Position numbers and translations under genes: made by a program. DNA of 64,000 bases, from positions 992,001 to 1,056,000 of the forward strand of contig NZ_SJRW01000002.1 in the NCBI RefSeq assembly GCF_004352825.1, written 5' to 3'. The notes under the pieces were generated by a model. It did not search any database and was not told the DNA's origin. It worked only from the letters and a program-made list of their open reading frames with translations. Position 1 is the first letter of the stretch, and each line of letters starts with the position of its first letter. This DNA comes from Luteimonas arsenica. Lineage in GTDB: Bacteria > Pseudomonadota > Gammaproteobacteria > Xanthomonadales > Xanthomonadaceae. Positions 36,095-46,875 of this stretch are shown here, piece by piece.

Positions 36095-37227
36095 GCGCGG
36101 GTGCGGCCAATGGCGGGGGGCTGCTGGACGCGGTGCTGAAGCACCTGGCGGCGCTGGTGTCGTTCGACACCCGCAATCCGCCGCGTGCTATCGGTACCGA
36201 TGGCATCTTCGACTATATCCGCGCCCAGCTGCCGGACTTCGACATCGCCGTGACCGACCACGGCGCCGGCGCGGTGTCGCTGTTCGCGCGCCGAGGGAAT
36301 CCCGCGCTGCTGTTCAACGTGCACCTGGACACGGTGCCGGATTCGCCGGCCTGGACCGCGGATCCGCATCTGCTGCGCGTCACCGGCGACCGCGCCATCG
36401 GCCTCGGTGCCTGCGACATCAAGGGCGCGGCTGCGGCCCTGATCGCGGCCGCGCAGGCCGTCGACGGCGACGTCGCGTTCCTCTTCAGCAGCGACGAAGA
36501 GGCCAACGACCCGCGCTGCATCGCCGCCTTCCTGGCCTCCGACCACGGCTTCCGCCAGGTGCTGGTGGCCGAGCCCACCGGCTGCGAAGCCGTGCTCGCG
36601 CACCGCGGCATCGCCGCCGTGCAGCTGCGCTTCCACGGCGAGGCCGGCCACGCTTCCGGCGCGCAGGCGCTGTCGGCCAGCGCCGTGCACAAGGCCATGC
36701 GCTGGGGCGTCGATGCGCTGGCGCTGGCCGAAAGCGAAGCCCACCAGCGCTTCGGCGGCCTGACCGGCCTGCGCTTCAACATCGGCCGCGTGGAAGGCGG
36801 CATCAAGGCCAACGTGATCGCGCCGGCGGCCGAAGTCCGCTTCGGCTTCCGCCCGCTCCCTTCGCACGACGTCGGCGACCTGCACGCCCGCTTCGCCGCC
36901 CTGGCGCCCGAAGGCAGCGACTACACCGCCACCTTCCACGGCCCCGCGCTCCCGGCCGGCGACATCGCCGCCGCAGAAGACCGCCGCCTGGCCGCCCGCG
37001 ACCTGGCCGAAGCCCTGGACCTGCCGATCGGCAACGCCGTCGACTTCTGGACCGAAGCCTCCCTGTTCTCCGCCGCCGGCCTCGACGCCATCGTCTACGG
37101 CCCCGGCGACATCGCCCAGGCCCACACCGCCGACGAATGGGTGGCCCTGGAGCAGCTCCAGAGCTACGTCGATTCGGTGGTGCGGGTGATCGAAAGCAAA
37201 AGATTTGCCACGGATGAACGCGGATGA
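36091..37227 (+). CDS. argE': N-acetylcitrulline deacetylase (ArgE-type M20 peptidase)
   Basis: 378 residues from a coupled GTG at 36091. M20 metal and catalytic blocks are [58 protein letters not shown] and the C-terminal [16 protein letters not shown]. It removes acetate from N-acetylcitrulline, or possibly acetylornithine; the adjacent argF' favours citrulline. The last nine codons (KRFATDERG) are read from repeat copy C, so the natural C-terminus has been replaced or extended. The same tail would not be expected in relatives without the repeat. Confidence 0.92.
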   Translation: MSAGAANGGGLLDAVLKHLAALVSFDTRNPPRAIGTDGIFDYIRAQLPDFDIAVTDHGAGAVSLFARRGNPALLFNVHLDTVPDSPAWTADPHLLRVTGDRAIGLGACDIKGAAAALIAAAQAVDGDVAFLFSSDEEANDPRCIAAFLASDHGFRQVLVAEPTGCEAVLAHRGIAAVQLRFHGEAGHASGAQALSASAVHKAMRWGVDALALAESEAHQRFGGLTGLRFNIGRVEGGIKANVIAPAAEVRFGFRPLPSHDVGDLHARFAALAPEGSDYTATFHGPALPAGDIAAAEDRRLAARDLAEALDLPIGNAVDFWTEASLFSAAGLDAIVYGPGDIAQAHTADEWVALEQLQSYVDSVVRVIESKRFATDERG

Positions 37228-37481
37228 CGCGGATTTACACGGATAAAGCGGAAGAGAGAAAAAGCTCTTTTGGCCACGGATTTGCGCGGATTACGCGGAT
37301 CTGGCTGAGGCCAGTGCCAGCACCCCGCACAGGCATGGCATTTGTTTCCAGTTGGCTCTTCTGCACCACGCTTGCCTCGGCAAGATCCGCGTAATCCGCG
37401 CAAATCCGTGGCTAAGAAAGCTCTTGCTCTATCCGTGTAGATCCGCGTCATCCGCGTTCATCCGTGGCAAAAAAAGAAAGC
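37192..37481. repeat. Long palindromic element, copy C (composite), inside the arginine operon
   Basis: Outer arms (about 37203-37262 and 37423-37475) carry GCCACGGATGAACGCGGATG and complement; inner arms (37273-37315 and 37375-37415) carry GCCACGGATTTGCGCGGATT and complement. The inner loop (about 75 nt) is homologous to that of copy B. It overlaps the last nine codons of argE' and ends 19 nt before the NAGS/NAGK start. It accounts for the whole 273-bp gap between two co-directional genes; no other gene is present. Confidence 0.9.
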
Positions 37482-37500
37482 AACCTGCAAAGCGAAGACC

Positions 37501-38838
37501 ATGCAAGCACATGCGCAGACACGCCAGACCATTGTCCGACTGTTGTCGGGGATGGGCAGTGCGAAGGAGATCAGCCAGTACCTGAAGCGGTTTTCGCAGC
37601 TGGATGCGAAGCGCTTCGCGGTGGTCAAGGTCGGGGGCGCAGTGCTGCGCGACGACCTGGAGGCGCTGACGTCGTCGCTGGCCTTCCTGCAGCAGGTGGG
37701 GCTGACGCCGATCGTGGTGCATGGCGCGGGGCCGCAGCTGGACGAGGCGATGCGCGAGGCCGGGATCGAGAAGCGCACGGTCGACAACCTGCGTTACACC
37801 GATGCGGCGGGGCTGGCCATCGTGCGGCGGGTGATGCGGCAACAGAACCTGCGCCTGGTCGAGGCGCTGCAGGTGGAGGGCGTGCGCGCGACCTCGATCC
37901 AGTCGGGCGTGTTCGAGTGCGGCTTCCTCGACCAGGCGCGCTACGGGCTGGTGGGGCAGGTCGCGCGGGTCGACACCGACGGCATCGCCGCGGCGATCAA
38001 GGCCGGGTCGATCCCGGTGATCGCCTCGCTGGGTGAGACCGCCGACGGCCAGATCGTCAACGTCAACGCCGACTGGGCCGCGAACGAGCTGATCAAGACC
38101 CTGCAGCCCTACAAGATCGTCTTCCTCACCGGCACCGGCGGCCTGCTCGGGCCCGACGGCCGGGTGATCGACTCGATCAACCTCAGCACCGAGTACGAGG
38201 AACTGATGGCGCAGCCCTGGCTGCATTCGGGCATGCGGGTGAAGATCGAGCAGGTGCACGACCTGCTGATGGCGCTGCCGCCCTCGTCGTCGGTGTCGAT
38301 CACGCGACCCGACCAGCTGGCGCGCGAGCTGTTCACCCACAAGGGCTCGGGCACCCTGGTGCGGCGCGGCGAGCGCGTGCTGCGCGCCGCATCCTGGGAC
38401 GGGCTCGACCTGCCGCGGCTGCGCGGGCTGATCGAATCCGCCTTCGGCCGTGCGCTGCTGCCCGACTACTTCGAGACCACTCCGCTGCTGCGCGCCTACG
38501 TCAGCGAGAACTACCGCACTGCGGTGATCCTCACCGAGGTCGACGGCGTGCCGTACCTGGACAAGTTCGCGGTGCTCGACGATGCCCAAGGCGAGGGCCT
38601 TGGGCGCGCGGTGTGGCAGGTGATGCGCGAGGAAACGCCGACCCTGTTCTGGCGTTCGCGCAGCGGCAATCCGGCCAATGCCTTCTATTACGGCGAATCC
38701 GATGGCTGCATGAAACAGGACGCGTGGAAGGTTTTCTGGTACGGCATGGACGGCTTCCCGGCGATCGAGGGCGCGGTCATGCACTGCGCGCAGCGCCCGG
38801 CGACGCTGGTGGAGGCGAAGGTGGAGGCGGCATCGTGA
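37501..38838 (+). CDS. argB/argA: Bifunctional N-acetylglutamate synthase/kinase
   Basis: 445 residues with two domains. An amino-acid-kinase domain at about 40-290 shows [46 protein letters not shown] and [18 protein letters not shown]-like synthase domain follows at about 295-440 ([43 protein letters not shown]). This is the short NAGS-K described in Xanthomonas, performing the first two steps of acetylated arginine synthesis and usually feedback-inhibited by arginine. The Shine-Dalgarno before ATG 37501 is weak (GCGAAG), and repeat copy C ends just upstream. Confidence 0.95.
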   Translation: MQAHAQTRQTIVRLLSGMGSAKEISQYLKRFSQLDAKRFAVVKVGGAVLRDDLEALTSSLAFLQQVGLTPIVVHGAGPQLDEAMREAGIEKRTVDNLRYTDAAGLAIVRRVMRQQNLRLVEALQVEGVRATSIQSGVFECGFLDQARYGLVGQVARVDTDGIAAAIKAGSIPVIASLGETADGQIVNVNADWAANELIKTLQPYKIVFLTGTGGLLGPDGRVIDSINLSTEYEELMAQPWLHSGMRVKIEQVHDLLMALPPSSSVSITRPDQLARELFTHKGSGTLVRRGERVLRAASWDGLDLPRLRGLIESAFGRALLPDYFETTPLLRAYVSENYRTAVILTEVDGVPYLDKFAVLDDAQGEGLGRAVWQVMREETPTLFWRSRSGNPANAFYYGESDGCMKQDAWKVFWYGMDGFPAIEGAVMHCAQRPATLVEAKVEAAS

Positions 38839-39788
38839 AGAAGACCATCGGGATCGTCGGCGCGCGCGGCCACACCGGCGCCGAGCTGATCCGCCTGCTG
38901 GCCGCACACCCGGGCTTCGAGCTGGCGGCGGTGTCCTCGCGCGAGCTCGACGGACAGCGCGTGGCTGACCAGGTGCCGGAATACGGCGGTGGGCTGCGCT
39001 ACGCGAACCTCGCGCCCGGCGAACTGGCCGGTCTCGGCCTCGACGCCTGGGTGCTGGCGCTGCCCAACGCGAAGTCCGCCCCCTTCGTGGATGCCCTGGC
39101 CACGGCCGGTGTCGATCCGGTGATCGTCGATCTGTCGGCCGACCACCGCTTCGACGACGGCTGGTACTACGGCCTGCCCGAGCTCACGCGCGGCGGCTAC
39201 GCAGGCCAGCGCCGCATCGCCAACCCGGGCTGCTACGCCAGCGCCATGCAGCTGGCGGTGGCGCCGATGCTCGAGCTGCTGGAAGGGCCGGTGCAGTGCT
39301 TCGGCGTCTCCGGCTACTCCGGCGCGGGCACCACGCCTTCCGAACGCAACGATCCCGACAAGCTGCGCGACAACCTGATGCCGTACGCGCTGGTCGACCA
39401 CCTGCACGAGCGCGAGGTCACGCGCCACCTGGGCACGCCGGTGGAATTCATGCCGCACGTGGCGCCGCACTTCCGCGGCATCACCCTGACCGCGAACATG
39501 CACCTGCGCGAGCCGATGGCGCTGGCGGATGTCGAAGCGCGCTACCGCGGGCGCTACGCCGGCGAGCCGCTGCTGCGCGTCACTGGCGACGCGCCCTGGG
39601 TCAGCGACATCGCCGGCCGCCACGGCGTCGAAATCGGCGGCTTCACGCTGTCGGCCGATGGCCGCAGGCTGGTGGTCGTGGCCACGCTGGACAACCTGCT
39701 CAAGGGCGCGGCGACCCAGGCCCTGCAGAACCTCAACCTCGCCTTCGGCTATCCCGAAGTCCAGGGCGTCCCCGATGAGCTGCACTAG
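38835..39788 (+). CDS. argC: N-acetyl-gamma-glutamyl-phosphate reductase
   Basis: 317 residues. [20 protein letters not shown] is the NADP-binding loop, [15 protein letters not shown] contains the catalytic cysteine and [16 protein letters not shown] follows. [18 protein letters not shown] has the histidine of the active site. GTG 38835 overlaps the NAGS/NAGK stop as GTGA, so it is coupled. A REP-like palindrome follows in the 124-bp spacer before argH. Confidence 0.96.
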   Translation: MKKTIGIVGARGHTGAELIRLLAAHPGFELAAVSSRELDGQRVADQVPEYGGGLRYANLAPGELAGLGLDAWVLALPNAKSAPFVDALATAGVDPVIVDLSADHRFDDGWYYGLPELTRGGYAGQRRIANPGCYASAMQLAVAPMLELLEGPVQCFGVSGYSGAGTTPSERNDPDKLRDNLMPYALVDHLHEREVTRHLGTPVEFMPHVAPHFRGITLTANMHLREPMALADVEARYRGRYAGEPLLRVTGDAPWVSDIAGRHGVEIGGFTLSADGRRLVVVATLDNLLKGAATQALQNLNLAFGYPEVQGVPDELH

Positions 39789-39800
39789 CGGCCCCTCCCC

Positions 39801-39858
39801 GTGGGAGCGGCTATAGCCGCGATCCGGACACTCCATTCGCGGCTATAGCCGCTCCCAC
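39801..39858. repeat. REP-like palindromic element between argC and argH
   Basis: GTGGGAGCGGCTATAGCCGC and its exact inverse GCGGCTATAGCCGCTCCCAC face each other across about 18 nt, and each half contains its own GCGGCTATAGCCGC palindrome. Related GTGGGAGCGG elements are common in Pseudomonas and Xanthomonadaceae. Only one pair occurs in this window. Confidence 0.88.
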
Positions 39859-39912
39859 AAAACGATCGCAGCCAGCAAGACGATCACAGCCCAGGAATTC
39901 CAGGAGAACCCC

Positions 39913-41217
39913 ATGAGCGACCTCCTCTGGCAGAAGCCCGGCGTCACGGTCGATGCCGACATCCAGGCCTTCCTGGCCGGCGACGACGTGGTGCTCGACC
40001 GCGAGTTCTTCCTGCACGACATCGCCGCCAGCCGCGCGCATGCCGAAGGCCTGCAGCGCATCGGCATCCTCGACGACGGGGAGCTGGCTGCGGTCGTCCG
40101 TGAGCTCGCCGCGCTGGCCGACGACTTCAGCACGGGCCGTTTCGTCCTCGACGAGCGCTACGAGGATGGTCATTCCGCCATCGAGGTCCGGCTGGTCGAG
40201 CGCCTGGGCGATGCCGGCAAGAAGATCCACACCGGCCGCAGCCGCAACGACCAGGTGCTGGTGGCCACCCGCCTGTGGCTGAAGGAGCAGCTGGCGCGCA
40301 CCCGGGCGCTGTGCGTCGAAGTCGCGGGCATCGCGCTCGCACGCGCGCAGGCCGAGGCCGACGTGCCGCTGCCGGGGTACACCCACCTGCAGCGCGCCGT
40401 GGTGAGTTCGCTGGGCATGTGGTGGGCGGCGTGGGCCGAGGGCTTCATCGACAACGCCGCGCGCGCCGCCGATACGCTCGCCTGGGTCGACGCCAACCCG
40501 CTCGGCAGCGCCGCCGGCTACGGCGTCAACCTGCCGCTGGACCGCGACCACACCACCGCCGCGCTCGGCTTCGGCCGCATGCAGGTTGCGGCGACCTACG
40601 CCCAGCTCTCGCGCGGCAAGTTCGAGATGGCCGCGATCGAAGCCCTGTCCAGCGCCATGCTCGACCTGCGCCGCCTGGCCTGGGACCTGAGCCTGTTCAC
40701 CGCCGGCGAGTTCGGCTTCGTGAAGCTTCCGGCGCAGTACACCACCGGCAGCTCGATCATGCCCAACAAGCGCAACCCCGACGTCATCGAGCTGATGCGC
40801 GCGACCTATGCCAGCGTCGCCGCCGCGCGCACCGAGATCGAGCAGCTGCTGTCGCTGCCCTCGGGCTACCACCGCGACCTGCAGCTGTCCAAGGGCGCGC
40901 TGTTCCACGGCTTCGGCAAGGGCCTGCAGGCGCTGGCGCTGCTGCCCGACCTGCTGCGCAACCTCGACTGGGACGCGGAGCGCATGCGCGCCGCGCTGGA
41001 GCCGTCGATGTACGCCACCGATCTTGCGGTGGACATGGCGCGCGAAGGCCTGCCCTTCCGCGAGGCCTACCGCCAGGCCGCCGATCCAGCGCGCTGGGCG
41101 CAGGGCGACCCGGCGGCAAGCCTGGCGGCCCGGGTCTCGCCCGGTGCCGCGGGCGAACTGCGGCTGTCCGGGCTGCGCACGCGCCTGGCGGCGCTGGGCG
41201 AGCGCCGGGAGACCTGA
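39913..41217 (+). CDS. argH: Argininosuccinate lyase
   Basis: 434 residues of the fumarase/aspartase superfamily. [39 protein letters not shown] and the signature [20 protein letters not shown], with the mobile-loop serine, are all present. It releases fumarate and arginine, the last step of the pathway. ATG 39913 has CAGGAG upstream. proB begins 3 nt after the stop, tying arginine and proline synthesis together. Confidence 0.97.
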   Translation: MSDLLWQKPGVTVDADIQAFLAGDDVVLDREFFLHDIAASRAHAEGLQRIGILDDGELAAVVRELAALADDFSTGRFVLDERYEDGHSAIEVRLVERLGDAGKKIHTGRSRNDQVLVATRLWLKEQLARTRALCVEVAGIALARAQAEADVPLPGYTHLQRAVVSSLGMWWAAWAEGFIDNAARAADTLAWVDANPLGSAAGYGVNLPLDRDHTTAALGFGRMQVAATYAQLSRGKFEMAAIEALSSAMLDLRRLAWDLSLFTAGEFGFVKLPAQYTTGSSIMPNKRNPDVIELMRATYASVAAARTEIEQLLSLPSGYHRDLQLSKGALFHGFGKGLQALALLPDLLRNLDWDAERMRAALEPSMYATDLAVDMAREGLPFREAYRQAADPARWAQGDPAASLAARVSPGAAGELRLSGLRTRLAALGERRET

Positions 41218-41219
41218 GC

Positions 41220-42364
41220 ATGTCGCCCGCCGCCACTCCAGCCTTCGGCGCGCAGGCCCTGCCGGCCTGGAAGCGCGCGGTGCTGAAGGTCGGCAGCAGC
41301 CTGCTGGCGGACGGCGGCGCGGGGCTGATCCCGGACAACCTGGAGGGCATCGCGCGCTTCGTCTCCGACAGCCATGCCCAGGGCCGGCAGCTGGTCATCG
41401 TGTCCTCGGGCGCGGTGGCCGCGGGGCGCGCGATCACGTGCAGCGCCCCGGCGGCCGGTGCGGCGATGGCGGAGCGCCAGGCGATGGCGGCCCTGGGGCA
41501 GGTGCAGTTGATGGGTTTCTGGCAGCGCTTCCTCGAACGCCCGGTGGCCCAGGTGCTGCTGACCCACGACGACATGCGCAACCGCCGGCGCTACCTCAAC
41601 GCCCGAGCCACCCTGGGCGAGCTGCTGCGCCGCGGGACGGTGCCCATCGTCAACGAGAACGACACCGTGTCCGTCGACGAGCTCAAGCTCGGCGACAACG
41701 ACAACCTCGCCGCCATCGTCGCCGCGCTGGTCGACGCCGACATGCTGCTCATCGCCAGCGACGTCGACGGCCTGTACGACCGCGACCCGCGCGGCAACCC
41801 GGACGCGCGCCCGGTCGAGGCGGTGGCCGGGTTCACCGCGGAACTCCTCGACAGCGCCGCGGGGCCGGGCAGTACGGCGGGCACCGGCGGCATGCGCACC
41901 AAGCTGGAGGCGGCCCAGCGCGCCTCGCGCGCCGGCATCGGCACCGCGCTGTTCAGCGGGCGCCGCCCCGAGGTGCTGGAAGCGCTGGCCGCGGGGCGGC
42001 TGCACGGCACCCTCGTGCAGCCGGGCGGCAGCCGGGTCACGGTCCGCAAGCACTGGCTGCACAACGCACCGGCGCAGCCCGGCGCGATCCTGGTCGACCC
42101 GGGAGCGGCGCTGGCGGTGGTGGAGCAGGGGGCTTCGCTGCTGCCCGGCGGTGTGCTCGGTGCCGAGGATGACTTCAACCGCGGCGACATCGTCGAACTG
42201 CAGCTGCGCGGCGAAGGCGTCAGCCGCCGCGTCGCGCGCGGCGTCAGCCAGTACTCGGCCGCCGACGTCCGACGCATCGCCGGCCACCACTCGCGGGACA
42301 TCGATGCGCTCCTGGGCTACAACTACGGCGGAACCATCATCCACCGCGACGATCTGGTGCTGAC

Positions 42365-42368
<4 letters not shown>
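41220..42368 (+). CDS. proB: Glutamate 5-kinase
   Basis: 382 residues: an amino-acid-kinase domain ([62 protein letters not shown]) and a C-terminal PUA domain from about residue 280 ([20 protein letters not shown]). It catalyses the first step of proline synthesis and is usually proline-sensitive. ATG 41220 follows the argH stop by 2 nt, and the stop overlaps proA as ATGA. Confidence 0.96.
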
Positions 42369-43618
<1,250 letters not shown>

Positions 43619-43634
43619 TCGAGGAGCATCCCGC

Positions 43635-44654
43635 TTGGCCTCCGGAAAAAAGCAGTCGCAGCGTGCCGTGAGCCTCGCCCTCCAGGGCGGCGGCGCGCAT
43701 GGCGCCTTCACCTGGGGCGTGCTCGATGCCCTGCTGGAGGATGGCCGCCTTGACCTGCGCGGCGCCAGCGGTACCAGCGCCGGCGCGATGAACGCGGTGG
43801 TGCTGGCCCACGGGCTGCAGGAAGGCGGCGCGGACGGCGCGCGCGAGGCGCTGGCGCGCTTCTGGACCTCGGTCGGGGGCAGTGCGCCGCTGCTGCACGC
43901 CGGCGCCGACAGCAGCAACGGCCGCCCCTCGCCGATGACCTCGCTGATGCTGCAGTGGAGCGGCTTCTTCGCCCCGACGCAGTTCAACCCGCTGGGCTAC
44001 GACCCGCTGCGCGACATCGTCGAGGCCCAGATCGATTTCGAGCGCCTGCGCGCGCAGAAAACATTCGAACTCTTCATCGCCGCCACCAACGCCAACACCG
44101 GCCGCCTGCGCCTGTTCCGCACCGCCGACGTGAGCGCCGACGCGGTGATGGCCTCGGCCTGCCTGCCGGCCCTGTACCGCGCGGTGGAGATCGACGGCGA
44201 GCCCTACTGGGACGGCGCCTTTGCCGCCAACCCGCCGGTGCTGCCGCTGCTGGCCGAGTGCCGCCCGGCGGACGTGCTGATGGTGCTGCTGAGCCCGGCC
44301 TCGCACGGCAGCGAGCCGCGCACCAGCGCCGAGATCCGCGACCGTTCCCAGGCCCTGGCCTTCAATGCCGCCTTCCTCGCCGAGATGCGCAGCCTGGTGC
44401 GCGTGCGCGACTTCGTCCGCCGCTCGATCGTGCCCTGGCTGGTCAAGGACCACCCGGTGCACCGCAAGCGCATGCACCTGATCGCCGACGACGAACTGAT
44501 GGCGGGGCTGGACGATGCCTCGAAGTCCACCACCAGCCTGCCGTTCCTGGAGAGCCTGCGCGACCACGGCCGTGCGCGTGCGCAGGCGTGGCTGGGCGCG
44601 CATGCGCGCGAGGTCGGCAAGCGCTCGACGGTGGATATCGCCAGCTTCCGCTGA
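43635..44654 (+). CDS. Patatin-like phospholipase
   Basis: 339 residues from TTG 43635, with GAGGAG 9 nt before it. The oxyanion loop ALQGGGAHGAFTWGVL, nucleophile elbow GTSAGAMNAVV (Ser) and catalytic Asp in WDGAFAANPPV form the Ser-Asp dyad of patatins. There is no signal peptide, so it should be cytosolic or delivered by other means. It is a cytosolic-type lipid acyl hydrolase of unknown substrate and the last gene of the arginine/proline series. Confidence 0.92.
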   Translation: MASGKKQSQRAVSLALQGGGAHGAFTWGVLDALLEDGRLDLRGASGTSAGAMNAVVLAHGLQEGGADGAREALARFWTSVGGSAPLLHAGADSSNGRPSPMTSLMLQWSGFFAPTQFNPLGYDPLRDIVEAQIDFERLRAQKTFELFIAATNANTGRLRLFRTADVSADAVMASACLPALYRAVEIDGEPYWDGAFAANPPVLPLLAECRPADVLMVLLSPASHGSEPRTSAEIRDRSQALAFNAAFLAEMRSLVRVRDFVRRSIVPWLVKDHPVHRKRMHLIADDELMAGLDDASKSTTSLPFLESLRDHGRARAQAWLGAHAREVGKRSTVDIASFR

Positions 44655-44721
44655 GGAGCTTCCGATTCGTGGCGCAGGGCGTACCGTGGGGGGCCTCCAG
44701 CCGATGGCTGGCAGCGAGGGC

Positions 44722-44733
44722 AGGAAATTTCCT
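44722..44733. promoter_or_regulatory. Perfect AT-rich palindrome upstream of the putative effector cassette
   Basis: AGGAAATTTCCT is a 12-bp perfect palindrome in a GC-rich background. It lies 24 nt before a TACGAT -10-like box (44758-44763), overlapping where the upstream promoter region would be. It is a candidate operator for the cassette; the regulator is unknown. Confidence 0.4.
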
Positions 44734-44757
44734 ACGGTGATGCCGCCGAGGGATTGC

Positions 44758-44763
44758 TACGAT
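44758..44763 (+). promoter_or_regulatory. Candidate -10 box of the effector cassette
   Basis: TACGAT lies 54 nt before the lipoprotein ATG at 44818. The -35 region is not convincing. Confidence 0.3.
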
Positions 44764-44817
44764 CCGCCTTCGCGGGAGGTCACCGCGCCGGCAGCGCCGG
44801 TTTCCGAAGGAACGGAG

Positions 44818-45573
44818 ATGAGCATGAGCAAGCCCCTGGCGCCCGCGTGGGCCGTCCTGCTGCTGGTTCCACTCGTTGCGTGCGGCGGCGAAACAGCGCC
44901 GCCGATCGCGTCGCATGAAGCCCCCGCCCACGGGCAGCCTTCCGCGTCGATTGCATCCGCAACCGTGGACAGGGGCGTCGCGTCCGCGCCCACCGCCACG
45001 CCCGCGGCGGCCGACCTGCCACCAATGATGCCCGGCCGCGTCCGTGCACCGACGGTCGGCGAAGTGGCGTGTCCTTCGCTGGACTTCGAACAGTTCATCC
45101 GCGCGTTTTTCAACAGCGGTGACCTGCAGGTCCGGTTCACGGCCCGGCCCGTGCATTACAAGGTGCCGTACTACGACTATCACAACACCGAGCCCGGGGA
45201 CCCGGCCAATCCGCAGTGGGAGACGTTCGAGCGGGACAGGCCGATGCATGACCGCTACCGCTATGACGCCCACGTGCAAGCGTATATCTCGGATAGCGAC
45301 TGGCTGTACCCGGGCGAGGTCTGGACCGGGGTCGATGCAAATGGGCAGCACGTCAAAAACCCGGTGACTGAGTTGAGTGTCCGGAAGGTGTCCGATACGG
45401 AGTACGTCGTCGACACGCCCGGTCGAGTCACAACATTCATGCGACGCGAGGACTGCTGGTATCTGACCCATGACTGGTTGCTGGATCCGTTCGAAGGCTG
45501 CCAATGGCCGGAAGGGTGCCGGGCGCTCCGGGAGTACGAAGCGCCGTACTACGACAATGAAGAAGTGCCATGA
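44818..45573 (+). CDS. Lipoprotein of unknown function, candidate immunity protein
   Basis: 251 residues from ATG 44818 behind GGAACGGAG (a second ATG lies 6 nt on). The signal sequence ends in LLLVPLVACGG, a good lipobox. An alanine/proline linker (about 30-75) leads to a globular domain starting CPSLDFEQFIRAFFNSGDLQ and rich in aromatic residues (VPYYDYHN). Cysteines in EDCWYL, GCQWPEGC may form disulfides in the periplasm. The stop overlaps the next gene (ATGA), which encodes a peptidoglycan-targeting protein without a signal peptide. This is the layout of Xanthomonadales immunity/effector pairs. Immunity function is inference. Confidence 0.65.
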   Translation: MSMSKPLAPAWAVLLLVPLVACGGETAPPIASHEAPAHGQPSASIASATVDRGVASAPTATPAAADLPPMMPGRVRAPTVGEVACPSLDFEQFIRAFFNSGDLQVRFTARPVHYKVPYYDYHNTEPGDPANPQWETFERDRPMHDRYRYDAHVQAYISDSDWLYPGEVWTGVDANGQHVKNPVTELSVRKVSDTEYVVDTPGRVTTFMRREDCWYLTHDWLLDPFEGCQWPEGCRALREYEAPYYDNEEVP

Positions 45574-46862
45574 GCTCGCAGGACATTGCGCCCGCAGCGC
45601 CGACGACCTACCGCATCCAGCAGTTGGGACCGCCGCGGGACCACGGTGGCTCCGAGGTCCGGGAGCATGGCCGTGGCTTACAGCGGAATGAGACCGTGAC
45701 AGGGTTCGACAGCCTGGTCCTGCACCATCCCGGCGACAACAGGGCGGCGAGGATGGAGGACGGGGTGGTTGTTTCTGGCCAGCACGGGCGCGCCCATGCC
45801 TACTTCGGCGGACGGCTGGAGGAGATCGAGGTCCCCCGCGAGGTTGGTGGCCGCTTTCGTGACTACGGACTCGAACCGGACCAGGTGCTGCTCAAGAAGG
45901 ACTTCATCTTGTCGCATCCTGACGGCGACCCGATGACGCCCATGGCACGCAACGTTGATGTTCCTTCTCCATTGGCAGGAATCGTAGGAGCGCGACGTGA
46001 TCGCGAAGGCCTGGTTGACATACTCGACAGACCAGGCGGAGAGGTCATGGCGCGCATTCGCCACATGAGTGATATTCGTGTGGAGTCAGGCGACCGCGTG
46101 GAGTACGGCCAGACGCTGGGTACCCAGGACAAGGTTGCGACCCGTCCCATCCATGTCCACATGGAAATGGATATCCGCTACTACCAGCAGTTTCGGAACT
46201 ACGTCGACGATCTTGCCAGTGGTCGATTGCCCCTTGAGAGCAGGTTCCGCGCCGGCATCCAGCCACGCCCCACAGTCGAAGACTTCACCCTCCGCCTGGG
46301 CGAATCCAGCCCCCGCATCCGCGACCTGCAGGCGGTCATGCATCGCGAGGGATACCGTGCCGCAGGAGGCGGGCCACTGGATCGCGACGGCGTCTATCGG
46401 CTGGGGATGCAGGGCGCCCTGCTGGACTTCCAGCGAGCCCATGGCCTTCCGCAAACCGGCGACATCGACCCGGCCACGCTGCGGTTCGCGCCACCGGCCC
46501 AGCGACGCGAGGTGGATCGACCGGACTACATCGAGCGCGGGCGGCTGCCGGCCGTCGATCCCGGGCCGCGCAGGGCGCCGGGCCATCCCGACCACCCGGA
46601 TCACCGCCCAGGCCTGCCGCAGGAATTGGAGCCTGCGATCAACCAGCGTCGAACGCAGGTTTCCGGATACGAAGATGCGCAGCTCGATGGGCTGATGGCC
46701 GCGCTCCATGCCGGCGATGGCGCCGCCATCTCCCGCGCCTGCGCCGACATCGCGCGATCCCCGGACATGCAACTCCTGCTCCAGCAGGGCCGCGAACTGC
46801 TGGCTGCGGGGCAGGTGCAGGAACACCGGCAGGTCGAGGCCCCCATGCTGTCCCGGGCCTGA
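45570..46862 (+). CDS. M23-like and peptidoglycan-binding domain protein, candidate secreted antibacterial effector
   Basis: 430 residues, no signal peptide. The N-terminal 100 residues are unassigned. A LytM/M23-like core (about 110-225) retains His116/Asp (LSHPDGDPM), RHMSDIRVESGDRVEYGQTL and the HVH pair at 195-197, so a zinc site is possible. A peptidoglycan-binding-1 domain follows (about 236-310; LGESSPRIRDLQAVMHREGY, GALLDFQRAHGLPQTGDID). The C-terminal 120 residues begin with a PGHPDHPDHRPG stretch and end in a glutamine-rich tail. They recall the type IV secretion signal (XVIPCD) of Xanthomonadales killing effectors, though its core motif is not obvious. Composition is visibly less GC-rich than neighbours. 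Confidence 0.65.
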   Translation: MSSQDIAPAAPTTYRIQQLGPPRDHGGSEVREHGRGLQRNETVTGFDSLVLHHPGDNRAARMEDGVVVSGQHGRAHAYFGGRLEEIEVPREVGGRFRDYGLEPDQVLLKKDFILSHPDGDPMTPMARNVDVPSPLAGIVGARRDREGLVDILDRPGGEVMARIRHMSDIRVESGDRVEYGQTLGTQDKVATRPIHVHMEMDIRYYQQFRNYVDDLASGRLPLESRFRAGIQPRPTVEDFTLRLGESSPRIRDLQAVMHREGYRAAGGGPLDRDGVYRLGMQGALLDFQRAHGLPQTGDIDPATLRFAPPAQRREVDRPDYIERGRLPAVDPGPRRAPGHPDHPDHRPGLPQELEPAINQRRTQVSGYEDAQLDGLMAALHAGDGAAISRACADIARSPDMQLLLQQGRELLAAGQVQEHRQVEAPMLSRA

Positions 46863-46875
46863 GCAGCGAGTGCCG

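Noticed and set aside
43635-44654. Patatin gene as part of the effector cassette
   Set aside because: It has the same composition and tight spacing as proB-proA, lies before the cassette promoter region, and lacks an adjacent immunity-like gene.
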